Positions 1 through 7,564 of a stretch of DNA of 64,000 bases are shown piece after piece. Position 1 is the stretch's first letter. Each line of letters starts with the position of its first letter. A program made the position numbers and the translations under genes. The DNA comes from an uncultured Clostridia bacterium. Lineage in GTDB: Bacteria > Bacillota > Clostridia > Oscillospirales > Ruminococcaceae. A model generated the notes under the pieces. It had not been told where the DNA came from, did no database searches, and saw only the letters and a program-made list of their open reading frames with translations. The stretch is taken from assembly GCA_947631455.1 (NCBI GenBank), contig CANRLH010000005.1, forward strand, positions 1-64,000, read 5' to 3'.

Positions 1-165
1 TTAAATTCTTGATATTAAATATTTTATTTTTCATTTTCTTCCTCAGATTTTCACAAGATAATTTATAGTTATCCTTTGTTAAATAATTAAAAAGCAATTT
101 TACGTTAAGTTAAACAAAATAAAATGTAGTTATCTATTAAGTTCAATTTAAGGAAAGGAATAAAA

Positions 166-1095
166 ATGTCACTATTTAAGTTAAAAACTTTATTTGAAAA
201 TTTAAAAACATGTGATACATGGTCTATCCAGCTATTGAAAATAAAAACATCAAAGAAAAATGGTACAAGCTATATAGGTAGAGAAATTACTCTTAATCCT
301 CGGGGGAAGTTGTGCGAATTTGTTAATGAAATTTCAGATAAATATACAAATTCAGAAAAGGGGACTTTATCGTCATATTCAGATGTTATTGATTATGATG
401 GATCTGCTATTGGTAAAACAGTTTATAAATTATCAATAGACAATTCTCTTATTAATGATGAATATAAGTCATTGATTAAAGCTGTAGCCTTACCGGATAC
501 TGAATTAGATCCATTAGGTTTATCTCCTCAGGCTTATTTACTCAATGGGAAGTCTTTCATTGATAACATAGAATATCCTGTAAAACTGATATCTATGCAG
601 CGACCTGTAACCAATCTAAATCATAAATTTTGGGGAAATAAAGGATCATTTACAGAAATACGTAATAAAGTTTTATCATTAAAGCCAACTATAGATGTTG
701 CAATTTTTGATAATAGTATTTATCTGCTTACTCTATCTGGTGAAAATTTGTTCAATATGGAAAGATCTTATAAAGCTGTTTGCTCAGAGAAAATAGAAGA
801 AATTAAGAAATATAATATTTTAGTTGATACAGATGAGTTTGCAAATATAGCACAAACAGGTCATAATCCTAGAAAATTTATTTCCTTTAATCAAAATCGC
901 TTAGAGCATTTAAAACATAAAGATTTTCGTATTAGAATGGCAAAGAAATTTTCTATACCTCTCAATCAAGATAAGTTTGATACAACTAAAGAGGGTTGTT
1001 CAGAAAAAATAGTTAAACTTCTTTGTAATAAAGGAATGGTTGACCCATTTGAAGATTGCCCTGTTGAAGTAGCTGGCTCAAAACAATGGTCATAA
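166..1095 (+). CDS. DUF4868 / KwaB-like protein, first gene of a Kiwa-like anti-phage pair
   Basis: A 309-residue soluble protein with no signal peptide or membrane segment. The middle and C-terminal half read like the DUF4868 family: the core DVAIFDNSIYLL followed by a basic/aromatic helix (near residues 175-215), and a C-terminal tail with conserved aspartates. KwaB of the Kiwa system belongs to DUF4868 and is of similar length (about 315 residues); in the known system it binds DNA and acts with the membrane protein KwaA. The ATG is preceded by AAGGAAAGG. The gene is followed nine bases later by a four-helix membrane gene, as a Kiwa pair would require, although kwaA normally comes first. 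It is AT-rich compared with the genes after 5 kb, suggesting transfer. Family recognised by eye; function inferred. Confidence 0.6.
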   Translation: MSLFKLKTLFENLKTCDTWSIQLLKIKTSKKNGTSYIGREITLNPRGKLCEFVNEISDKYTNSEKGTLSSYSDVIDYDGSAIGKTVYKLSIDNSLINDEYKSLIKAVALPDTELDPLGLSPQAYLLNGKSFIDNIEYPVKLISMQRPVTNLNHKFWGNKGSFTEIRNKVLSLKPTIDVAIFDNSIYLLTLSGENLFNMERSYKAVCSEKIEEIKKYNILVDTDEFANIAQTGHNPRKFISFNQNRLEHLKHKDFRIRMAKKFSIPLNQDKFDTTKEGCSEKIVKLLCNKGMVDPFEDCPVEVAGSKQWS

Positions 1096-1104
1096 GGTGA
1101 TTTA

Positions 1105-1668
1105 ATGTCGATATTTTTCTCACTTAGTCTTTTTTACTTATCATTTATTCCACTATGGATATCTGTGCTTATTGTTGATATAAAGTACATCATAGATGGA
1201 AATAATTGTTTACGCACAGTGTATATAAGCATAGGGTGTATTCTTATAGCTCTTATTATCAGCCTTGTTGTTGTTAGATGTGGTATTAATATAAAAACAA
1301 GAGAAGGAACATATGAGTATACCATTGTTGACGCAAAAGAAAATAAATCAATTACAACAGAATATATGCTTTCTTACATATTACCTTTGTTTGCTTTTGA
1401 TTTCACTCAATGGGATGGAGTTGTCATGTTTTTGATTTTCTTCATTACTCTGGGATTCCTCTGCATTAAGCATAATAATTTCTGTGTAAATTTAATTCTT
1501 GAAATTGCCAATTATCGTTTTTATAGTTGTACACTAAAGAATGAAGATGATGTTGAAATAAAAAGAACTATCATAAGTCGCAGGAGGTTAAATACTAATG
1601 TTGGAGACAAAGTTCACCTAAAATTATTAAATAATGAATTTTGTATTGATGTAAATAACACTAGTTAA
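1105..1668 (+). CDS. KwaA-like four-helix membrane protein, second gene of the Kiwa-like pair
   Basis: A 187-residue protein with four predicted transmembrane helices at about residues 4-24, 36-58, 86-100 and 102-121, then a soluble C-terminal domain (about 125-187) that looks beta-rich. The third and fourth helices are joined through the short motif LPLFAFDFTQWDG. KwaA of the Kiwa phage-defence system is a small four-helix membrane protein that partners the DUF4868 protein KwaB, which is what the upstream gene resembles. The start ATG follows AAGGTGAT, and only nine bases separate it from the stop of the upstream gene, so the two are almost certainly co-transcribed. Low GC suggests acquisition by transfer. 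Another membrane partner of DUF4868 proteins remains possible. Confidence 0.55.
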   Translation: MSIFFSLSLFYLSFIPLWISVLIVDIKYIIDGNNCLRTVYISIGCILIALIISLVVVRCGINIKTREGTYEYTIVDAKENKSITTEYMLSYILPLFAFDFTQWDGVVMFLIFFITLGFLCIKHNNFCVNLILEIANYRFYSCTLKNEDDVEIKRTIISRRRLNTNVGDKVHLKLLNNEFCIDVNNTS

Positions 1669-1733
1669 AATTGAAGATTAAAAATAAAACAGTAGAAGCT
1701 TTATGTGTCAACCGATCTTCTTGTATAACAAAA

Positions 1734-1777
1734 ACAAATTTTCAATACGCACAATTTGTTGTGTGTTGAAAATTTGT
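1734..1777. terminator. AT-rich perfect-looking hairpin after the Kiwa-like pair
   Basis: The arms ACAAATTTTCAA and TTGAAAATTTGT pair perfectly, extended by a weaker inner stem. It lies 65 bases after the second gene and is probably its transcription end, although no long T run follows. The rest of 1669-1833 shows no gene. Confidence 0.5.
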
Positions 1778-1833
1778 AATAAAAATCATATTTATTGGCA
1801 GCTCCGTTTTTTGTACTATTTTGTACGTCAAGG

Positions 1834-2176
1834 TTCACCAAAACGCTGGAAGTGAACTATTTCACGCGCACGCAAAACTTTATAGGGTTCCTTACGTCCG
1901 GATCATCTGCAAGCCGCAAAATGTTATCATACGTAAGCCTCGCCTTCTGTTCCGCCGCAAGATCTTCCGTGTGATCTGTGATCGGATCTCCTGGTGACTG
2001 GAAAGTAAGCGCCGAGAACGGAGTTCCAGATGCTACCTGCGGATAGATACCGGTCGTGTGATCTACGAAATAAGTATCAAAGCCCGGTTCTTTTATTTCC
2101 TTAATGAAAAGTCCTTTTGTAAGCTGATACAAAATCGCTGAAACAATCTCCATATGTGCCAGCTCTTCGGTGCCTA
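1834..2176 (-). pseudogene. Partial, frameshifted second copy of cotJC
   Basis: This stretch is a near-identical copy of bases 4674-5017, the middle and 3' part of the intact cotJC, in the same orientation. It has lost one A in a run near 1874 (four A instead of five), which shifts the frame and removes the normal C-terminus. It also lacks the first about 60 codons and the final about 25. At both ends identity stops abruptly. The open frame readable here (1857-2246) is thus a relic that runs into unrelated DNA at its 5' side, not a functional manganese catalase. The duplication brackets the accessory DNA at 2177-4673. Confidence 0.85.
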
Positions 2177-2399
2177 CAGAAGCCCCGATAATGTTCCGAT
2201 TACCGTTTTTGAGGACGAGCATAGCACGATCGGTTTTCCGATACATAGCTTTTCGACCTTCGAGAGAGTGAGTAAATACGATGAACGAAAGAATGCAAAA
2301 AACGCCGAAAAGCCTTATTCTATCGAGATTGTCGATACAAAAAGGACGATAAACCTATATGCCATAGCATCCCTAAGATTTAATTCGACATTTGAATAA
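2177..2399 (+). pseudogene. 3' remnant of an unrecognised gene
   Basis: Directly after the breakpoint of the cotJC duplicate, an open frame of about 73 codons runs to a TAA at 2399 and is followed by a terminator hairpin, as the end of a real gene would be. The peptide is hydrophilic, with KYDERKNAKNAEKPYS near its centre. I do not recognise the family. It has no start of its own: the open frame begins inside the antisense of the cotJC copy. Its codon texture and the trailing terminator are the only support for it being a gene remnant. Confidence 0.4.
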
Positions 2400-2407
2400 A
2401 AGGAAAC

Positions 2408-2446
2408 GGCCTGTTTGTTTGGAGTGGACAAGCAGGCCATTTTCTT
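2408..2446 (+). terminator. Rho-independent terminator after the 2177-2399 remnant
   Basis: Stem GGCCTGTTTG / CAAGCAGGCC (one wobble pair) followed by ATTTTCTT, nine bases after the stop codon at 2399. Confidence 0.65.
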
Positions 2447-2452
2447 ATACAA

Positions 2453-2961
2453 AATTATGCGGATATTCAGCGCATGTTGAAGGAAGGCTTGATCGAGAAG
2501 ATCAAAAAAAAGGGGGGTACTGCCATTGAGTGGAAGATACTATAGGTAGCGAAGTTCTGATCATCAACCGCCTTTTCCCCGATGCTGTTTTATGCATGGA
2601 AACCGCATTGTTTTATTACCGTAACCCTGCCCAGTGGAATCTCGCACTGAATAAGAATGTTTCCAAAGAGCGCACAAGAATTGATTAGCCTTTTATAAAA
2701 GCCTATCGAATGGAAGCTTCTCTGCTCCCGCGTGGAGAGTCAACTGGCGAAATAGATTTTACCAAAGTCCGAATTTATGACCGCGACCGTACCATTTGCG
2801 ATGTGTTGCGGAATATGAACAAGATGGACAAAGAGATCTTTAATAAGGTAATTCAAGGATATGTGAATGATACAAAGAAAAACATTCCTAATCTCATGCG
2901 ATATGCAAAGGAACTGCGTGTGCAGAAAAGAGTACGGGAATTGATTGGAGTGTGGTTGTAG
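2453..2961 (+). pseudogene. Degenerate AbiEi-family antitoxin (type IV toxin-antitoxin)
   Basis: Read through three lesions, this region encodes an AbiEi-family antitoxin: an N-terminal winged-helix piece (ADIQRMLKEGLIEKIKK), then LIINRLFPDAVLCMETALFY, and the well-preserved C-terminal half with YDRDRTICDVLR and the ending LIGVWL. The damage is a frameshift at the A/G run near 2504-2516 and in-frame stops at 2527 (TGA) and 2686 (TAG). Only the last 83 codons are open. Intact family members of this type are about 190-200 residues. The antitoxin normally represses its own operon and neutralises the nucleotidyltransferase toxin encoded next; here that toxin gene is also ruined. Confidence 0.85.
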
Positions 2962-3185
2962 TGGCAGATCAGGCGGCATCGGTTCTTGCAAAGCTTCGGA
3001 ACAAAGCCAAAACATCTGGCATTAGCTATCAGCAATGCTTGCAGCTTCTTATGTAGGAGGAATTTTTAAAGAAATTATCGAAATTTGTATATGATGAGTT
3101 TCTGATACTGAGAGGCGGTTTGTTCATTTATACGCTGACAAACTTTGAAAGTCGGGCGACAATCAATGACTCTGCTTTCAGGTGA
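2961..3185 (+). pseudogene. Truncated, interrupted AbiEii-family toxin remnant
   Basis: A GTG overlapping the antitoxin stop (TAGTG) begins a frame matching the N-terminus of AbiEii nucleotidyltransferase-like toxins: VLAKLRNKAKTSGISYQQC, then an in-frame TAG at 3054, then FLILRGGLFIYTLTNFESR. The RGG of this block corresponds to the family's K/R-GG substrate-binding motif just before the metal-binding aspartates. Homology fades after about base 3165, before the DxD motif, and a stop follows at 3183-3185. Intact toxins are about 250-300 residues, so roughly three quarters are missing. No toxin activity is possible. The one-base overlap with the antitoxin relic preserves the original operon layout. 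Confidence 0.8.
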
Positions 3186-3250
3186 TATGATCCTGACTGT
3201 TGAATGTGACAACTGCCGGAAAAATCGAGATTTGGAGGTAAAATAAAATT

Positions 3251-3706
3251 ATGAATACTAAAGATTGGATACTTTTAATCGTTCCTATTTTGTGCAATGG
3301 TGTTATTATATTTATATTGCAAAAAATATTTGAGAGAAAGCAATTATCTATATCCGAAAAATATAGATATGTATCAGTTATGCTGCGAAAAGTAGATGAT
3401 GCACTTGCTTTATTTATAAAAGTAGTTCAGACAACTGGTCATGATCAAATTAGTTGGTTATATAAGTTCATAAATAGTTACAGTAATGTATTTTATTACT
3501 ATCAACAAAATCAGGAATTACTTAAGTCCTTAAAAAGTTATATGGATGAGTTAGCGAATGAAGATGAGAAAATAAAAAATAATAAAGACAAATTAGAAAA
3601 TACCAAAATTGATTTTGAAACAAAAGTCTGTATGGAATCGAGTTTTCGTAAAATCTATGAGTTATTACAATCTATACAGAATGACTGCATAAACTATAAG
3701 GTGTAA
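3251..3706 (+). CDS. Small hypothetical protein with one N-terminal membrane anchor
   Basis: A 151-residue protein. Residues 7-26 form one hydrophobic membrane segment, followed by a basic ERKQLS juxtamembrane stretch and an almost wholly helical, lysine- and glutamate-rich cytoplasmic part with coiled-coil character (about 85-150). GGAGG lies upstream of the ATG, slightly far away (about 12 bases). I do not recognise a family. It shares the low GC and accessory setting of its neighbours (AbiE relics on one side, a DUF4365 fragment on the other). It may be a cargo gene of the same island, but no function can be given. Confidence 0.6.
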   Translation: MNTKDWILLIVPILCNGVIIFILQKIFERKQLSISEKYRYVSVMLRKVDDALALFIKVVQTTGHDQISWLYKFINSYSNVFYYYQQNQELLKSLKSYMDELANEDEKIKNNKDKLENTKIDFETKVCMESSFRKIYELLQSIQNDCINYKV

Positions 3707-3832
3707 TATATGATACAAATTCAATGTGAGACAAAGTTGCACTAGATAATATGCCCACAAGAGATAATAAAGCATAAGTAATATGTTGATTTTTACGATG
3801 ATTTATAGTTTTTATTAAGGAGAAGATTGTTT

Positions 3833-4078
3833 ATGACAAATATAACTGAACGAATAGGTGTATATCATTGTGCAGAAATTGCTAAGCGTAATAACTGGCT
3901 GTTTCGAGAGCAACCAATTGATGATGTGGGTATAGATGCTCATATGGAATTTATTGAATCGACTGGAAAATCAAAACAACTTCTTGCATTGCAAATAAAA
4001 TCTGGGGCAAGTTGGTTTAGAGAGAAAAAGGATGATTTTGTTGTTACAGTATTCTGTAAAACCGTTAGTAACAGGTAA
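3833..4078 (+). pseudogene. Truncated DUF4365-domain protein
   Basis: The N-terminal 81 residues match the start of DUF4365 proteins: TERIGVYHCAEIAKRNNWLFREQ, split here as TERIGVY... with W-x-F-R-E-Q, then DDVGIDAHMEF and the LALQIKSG core. DUF4365 resembles a PD-(D/E)xK nuclease fold, in which the D of GIDA and the QIKSG element are the putative catalytic pieces. The frame ends abruptly at 4078, soon after the QIKSG strand, whereas the domain normally continues for another 60 or more residues and often has further C-terminal parts. AAGGAGA sits nine bases before the ATG. It is probably a broken gene. DUF4365 is common in defence islands, consistent with the neighbours. Confidence 0.65.
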
Positions 4079-4330
4079 AGAGGTGAAAGAAATGAATTAA
4101 TAATGCCGGTATACCTATTACGCATTGTTTTGGCGCATCTTTCATAACTTCGTTCTTTTCGTGTAAACTTCTTAAATAACGTGTCAGGTAATTTCCGGTA
4201 CCATTAAGTTGAAATATCTAAAATTATTTTGTTTACATGGCAAGTTAATATATTGATATTTTTTCATAAAATGAGTATAGAGCATATTGGTTCCTCCGTT
4301 CAATGGCTTGTATCATTTCCATTTTAACGG

Positions 4331-4409
4331 ATTTTTACCAATTATGCTCTACTTTTTTCTATCTTTTTTCGTAGCTCTACTTGGTTTCCCCAACTTTTAG
4401 TATAGAGCC
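4331..4409 (-). repeat. IS-end-like repeat, copy 1
   Basis: Read on the minus strand it begins GGCTCTATACTAAAAGTTGG and ends with TGGTAAAAAT. Copy 2 at 4484-4563 is about two-thirds identical. The GGCTCT start resembles the terminal inverted repeats of ISL3-family elements. No transposase is attached, so the assignment is tentative. Confidence 0.4.
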
Positions 4410-4426
4410 TTTATAATTTTAGCTAT

Positions 4427-4463
4427 AAAACCCGACGTACGGAAACCTGTACGTCGGGTTTTT
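4427..4463 (+). terminator. Strong GC hairpin with T run
   Basis: Perfect stem AAAACCCGACGTAC / GTACGTCGGGTTTT with an eight-base loop, followed by T residues. It is a textbook terminator but has no clear upstream gene left; it sits between the two IS-end-like repeats. Confidence 0.7.
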
Positions 4464-4483
4464 GCATAACTCATATTCAAAGA

Positions 4484-4563
4484 ATTTTTACCAAATAAGC
4501 TCCGCTTTTTCAATCTTTTTTCTTGGGCTCTGATTGATTACACCAATTTTCAATATGGCGTCC
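4484..4563 (-). repeat. IS-end-like repeat, copy 2
   Basis: A diverged copy of 4331-4409 in the same orientation, starting with ATTTTTACCA on the plus strand and sharing the T-rich block ATCTTTTTTC. It lies 153 bases after copy 1. Confidence 0.4.
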
Positions 4564-4601
4564 ATAATAAAATCATATCAACTCAAATCAACTAAATGTC
4601 T

Positions 4602-5198
4602 TTAAAGATCAAAGCTTGGGTTAAATGCATAGAAGTTCTTGGCGTCGAGCTGATCCTGTACCATTCTGAGACCTTCACCAAAACGCTGGAAGTGAACTAT
4701 TTCACGCGCACGCAAAAACTTTATAGGGTCCCTTACGTCCGGATCATCTGCAAGCCGCAAAATGTTATCATACGTAAGCCTCGCCTTCTGTTCTGCCGCA
4801 AGATCTTCCGTGAGATCTGTGATAGGATCTCCTGTAGACTGGAAAGTAAGCGCCGAGAACGGAGTTCCCGATGCTGCCTGCGGATAGATACCGGTCGTGT
4901 GGTCTACGAAATAAGTATCAAAGCCCGACTCTTTTATTTCCTTAATGGAAAGTCCTTTTGTAAGCTGATACAAAATCGCTGAAACGATCTCCATATGTGC
5001 CAGCTCTTCGGTACCTATATCACTCAATATCGCTTTCACCTGATTGCATGGCGCCACATAACGCTGATTAAGATATCTCATTGCCGCTCCAAGTTCTCCG
5101 TCAGGTCCGCCAAGCTGACTGATAATAACCTTAGCAAGTGCCGGGTTAGGATTTTTGATTTTCACCGGATATTCAAGTCTCTTCTTATATTCCCACAT
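4602..5198 (-). CDS. cotJC: Spore coat protein CotJC (manganese catalase family)
   Basis: A 198-residue protein of the Mn-catalase fold. The four-helix ferritin-like core carries the metal-binding pattern: E in the first helix region (DGELGAAMRYLNQ), the E..H pair in GTEELAHMEI and a later E..H pair in REIVHFQRFGE. The length fits CotJC (about 190 residues). It is incorporated into the coat or inner coat of spores and may remove peroxide. The start ATG shares one base with the cotJB stop (TAATG), so translation is coupled in the cotJA-cotJB-cotJC operon. Bases 4674-5017 are duplicated in a broken copy at 1834-2176. Confidence 0.92.
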   Translation of the reverse strand: MWEYKKRLEYPVKIKNPNPALAKVIISQLGGPDGELGAAMRYLNQRYVAPCNQVKAILSDIGTEELAHMEIVSAILYQLTKGLSIKEIKESGFDTYFVDHTTGIYPQAASGTPFSALTFQSTGDPITDLTEDLAAEQKARLTYDNILRLADDPDVRDPIKFLRAREIVHFQRFGEGLRMVQDQLDAKNFYAFNPSFDL

Positions 5199-5452
5199 TA
5201 GTTTTCACTCCCTTCCCAAGGCCACGGCTCGGATGCCCAAGCCCACTTGTCGTCTCTTATGCCGCTCAAAAGATCCAGCGGAGCATAGTTTTTTTCATAC
5301 TCTTCCTTTGCTTGCTCATAAAGAGCTTTGTACTTTTTAAAATATGCAAGGCCCTCCTTGCAGGTGGGGTGGCTGTCCAGATAAAGGTTTGCCTCCACTA
5401 AAGAAAAGTAATACTGCCTTATTTTGTTTAAAAGCTTATTCTTTGCATCCAC
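5198..5452 (-). CDS. cotJB: Spore coat protein CotJB
   Basis: An 84-residue protein with the CotJB pattern: LNKIRQYYFSLVEANLYLD at the start, then HPTCKEGLAYFKKY and a C-terminal Trp-rich tail (WAWASEPWPWEG). Family members are about 80-90 residues. The start is a GTG at 5452, with GGAGG nine bases upstream inside the end of cotJA, so the two genes overlap by 17 bases. It is made with CotJA and CotJC in the mother cell during sporulation and becomes part of the spore coat; its own biochemical role is unknown. Confidence 0.9.
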   Translation of the reverse strand: MDAKNKLLNKIRQYYFSLVEANLYLDSHPTCKEGLAYFKKYKALYEQAKEEYEKNYAPLDLLSGIRDDKWAWASEPWPWEGSEN

Positions 5453-5696
5453 CCTTAACAGCCTCCTCTCCTATAAACGGCTTATCAAGCGACGGAAAAA
5501 TCGTTCCCCTTGATAATGCCGCTTGCTCATCGTATGTTTTTTCCCATTCCTGAAACGGCACATATGCTATCGCCAGAGGCGTATATGTCGGAAATTCACC
5601 CTTAGGCTGCGGACATTCTCCGCCGCAAAAGGGCCTTTTACCGGCTGAAACTTCTTTGCCGAATCTGTCAAAGATACCCTTTTCAAATAATTCCAT
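5436..5696 (-). CDS. cotJA: Spore coat-associated protein CotJA
   Basis: An 86-residue protein, first of the cotJ operon. The centre has the family signature TYTPLAIAYVPFQEWEKTY followed by ALSRGTIFPSLDKPF. Four cysteines are present, including CGGEC. GGGAG precedes the ATG by six bases. In Bacillus the operon is read by the mother-cell sigma factor SigE; I could not pick out a convincing SigE promoter in the 287 bases upstream. CotJA is needed for CotJC to be placed in the coat in Bacillus, and the same gene order here suggests the same role. Confidence 0.9.
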   Translation of the reverse strand: MELFEKGIFDRFGKEVSAGKRPFCGGECPQPKGEFPTYTPLAIAYVPFQEWEKTYDEQAALSRGTIFPSLDKPFIGEEAVKGGCKE

Positions 5697-5915
5697 TGTT
5701 ACTCCCTTCCCTACTTGTTTATAACCTATTGGGCTAAAGCCCCTTGCTTAAGCGACCAAATCTGATCTCACTTACATAAAAGCATAAAAGTGCACTGATC
5801 TGGTCATTTCGACTTCTTATCATATTATATTGCAAACAAAGACTTATTGTTACATTAAAAGTTGATTCTTGTTTTGATAAACTATTCGGCCGGCGCTCAG
5901 GCTGTTAAAAATACA

Positions 5916-5945
5916 TTGACAAAACTAGGCTTTATAGTGTAAAAT
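5916..5945 (+). promoter_or_regulatory. SigA-type promoter of xylB
   Basis: TTGACA at 5916-5921 and TAAAAT at 5940-5945, with an 18-base spacer, about 40 bases before the xylB start. Confidence 0.6.
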
Positions 5946-5983
5946 AATAATTGACAAATTTTATTATTCGGAGGTGCGTTAAA

Positions 5984-7507
5984 ATGGCATATGTTATCGG
6001 TGTTGACATAGGTACAAGCGGAACTAAAACCGTTTTGTTCGATGAAACGGGAAAGGTTATTGCTTCCAAAACGATAGAGTATCCTATGTATCAGCCGAAA
6101 AACGGATACGCGGAACAAGATCCTGAGGATTGGGCAAACGCTGCTGTAAACACTATAAAAGCGGTCGTTTCAGAAAGCGGCGTATCCAAGGACGATATTA
6201 AGGGGATCGGTCTTTCCGGACAGATGCACGGGCTTGTAATGCTCGATAAGGACAACAAAGTTATCAGAAATTCTATAATCTGGTGCGATCAGCGAACCGC
6301 TAAAGAGGTTTGCGAGATGAACGTAAAGCTCGGGGAAAGAAAGCTTATAGAAATAACCGCAAACCCCGCTCTTACCGGCTGGACTGCGGCTAAGATCCTG
6401 TGGGTAAAGAACAACGAGCCGCAAAATTACGAAAGATGCCGCCATATACTACTCCCAAAGGACTACATAAGATTTATACTTACAGGTGAGTATGCGACTG
6501 AGGTTTCAGATGCATCTGGTATGCAGCTTTTAGATGTTCCTAACCGCTGCTGGTCGGATGAGATCCTTGACACTCTCGGGATAGACAAGAGCCTTTTGGG
6601 AAAGGTTTACGAAAGCTGTGAGGTTACGGGCACACTCACCAAAAAAGCGGCTGAGCTTACCGGACTTAACGAAGGAACCATCGTAGTGGGCGGTGCGGGT
6701 GACAACGCGGCTGCCGCTGTCGGAACAGGAGTTGTCGAGGACGGAAAGGCGTTTACTACTATAGGCACCTCGGGAGTAGTTTTTGCGCACACCTCCAACA
6801 TTTCAATAGACGCACTGGGAAGAGTACATACCTGCTGCGCGGCAGTTCCTGATACATGGCACGTTATGGGAGTTACACAGGGAGCGGGACTTTCGCTCAA
6901 GTGGTTCAGAGATAACTTCTGCCAGAGCGAAAAGGACGTCGCTAAGCTTATGAATGTTGACGAATATTACCTTATGGATAAGCAGGCGGAAACCGTCGAG
7001 GTCGGCTCTAACAGACTGCTTTATCTGCCCTATCTGATGGGAGAGAGAACGCCTCACCTTGACCCCAACGCAAGAGGAGTTTTCTTCGGTCTTTCGGCAA
7101 TGCACACAAAGAAGGATATGCTTCGTGCGGTCATGGAAGGCGTTTCGTATTCTCTCAGAGACTGCGTTGAAGTCTTCAGAGAGATGAAGATAAACATAAA
7201 TGATATGATGGCTTGCGGTGGCGGAGGTTCTTCGCCGCTGTGGCGCTCAATGCTTGCAGACCTTTACGGATGTCCGGTAAAAACCCTTGAGTCTAAAGAG
7301 GGCCCCGCTTTAGGAGTTGCGCTTTTAGCGGCAGTCGGAGCTGGAATTTACTCCTCTGTTCCCGAAGCCTGCAAGACGGTAATAAAAATAAACAAAACGC
7401 AGCAGCCAAATGCTGACAGAGTTTTAAAGTATGAGGAATACTATCAGCTGTACAGAGAAATCTATCCTGCGCTTAAGGATAAATTTGAAAAGCTCTCAGC
7501 ACTATAA
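5984..7507 (+). CDS. xylB: Xylulokinase
   Basis: A 507-residue FGGY-family sugar kinase that phosphorylates D-xylulose to xylulose 5-phosphate with ATP in the cytoplasm. The N-terminal phosphate-binding loop is GVDIGTSGTKTV (residues 6-17), the substrate loop LSGQMHGLV lies near 77-85, WCDQRT near 100-105, the catalytic-base Asp240 sits in GGAGDNAAAAVG, and the second nucleotide loop is ACGGGGSSPLW. The ATG at 5984 is chosen because GGAGG lies ten bases upstream; an in-frame start 33 bases earlier has no ribosome site. The transaldolase-like gene follows after 57 bases, so both pentose-phosphate steps are probably co-expressed. No xylose isomerase is in the window. Confidence 0.95.
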   Translation: MAYVIGVDIGTSGTKTVLFDETGKVIASKTIEYPMYQPKNGYAEQDPEDWANAAVNTIKAVVSESGVSKDDIKGIGLSGQMHGLVMLDKDNKVIRNSIIWCDQRTAKEVCEMNVKLGERKLIEITANPALTGWTAAKILWVKNNEPQNYERCRHILLPKDYIRFILTGEYATEVSDASGMQLLDVPNRCWSDEILDTLGIDKSLLGKVYESCEVTGTLTKKAAELTGLNEGTIVVGGAGDNAAAAVGTGVVEDGKAFTTIGTSGVVFAHTSNISIDALGRVHTCCAAVPDTWHVMGVTQGAGLSLKWFRDNFCQSEKDVAKLMNVDEYYLMDKQAETVEVGSNRLLYLPYLMGERTPHLDPNARGVFFGLSAMHTKKDMLRAVMEGVSYSLRDCVEVFREMKININDMMACGGGGSSPLWRSMLADLYGCPVKTLESKEGPALGVALLAAVGAGIYSSVPEACKTVIKINKTQQPNADRVLKYEEYYQLYREIYPALKDKFEKLSAL

Positions 7508-7564
7508 ATTCAAGTAAAATACGCCTATAAAGGGCAAATCAAATAAAGAAAGGAAAAAAATACT

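Larger units (their letters stand above)
4079..4601. other. Non-coding stretch with IS-end-like repeats
   Basis: No credible gene is visible in this AT-rich interval. It contains an inverted repeat at about 4297-4330 (CCGTTCAATGG / CCATTTTAACGG), two related 79-80-bp direct repeats, and a strong GC hairpin, listed separately. Together they look like debris of one or more insertion sequences between the island and cotJC. Confidence 0.6.

Noticed and set aside
4596-4982. 128-codon plus-strand frame opposite cotJC
   Set aside because: It is the antisense of the well-supported cotJC; its peptide is Arg/Cys-rich without any family feature and a similar shadow appears opposite the duplicate.
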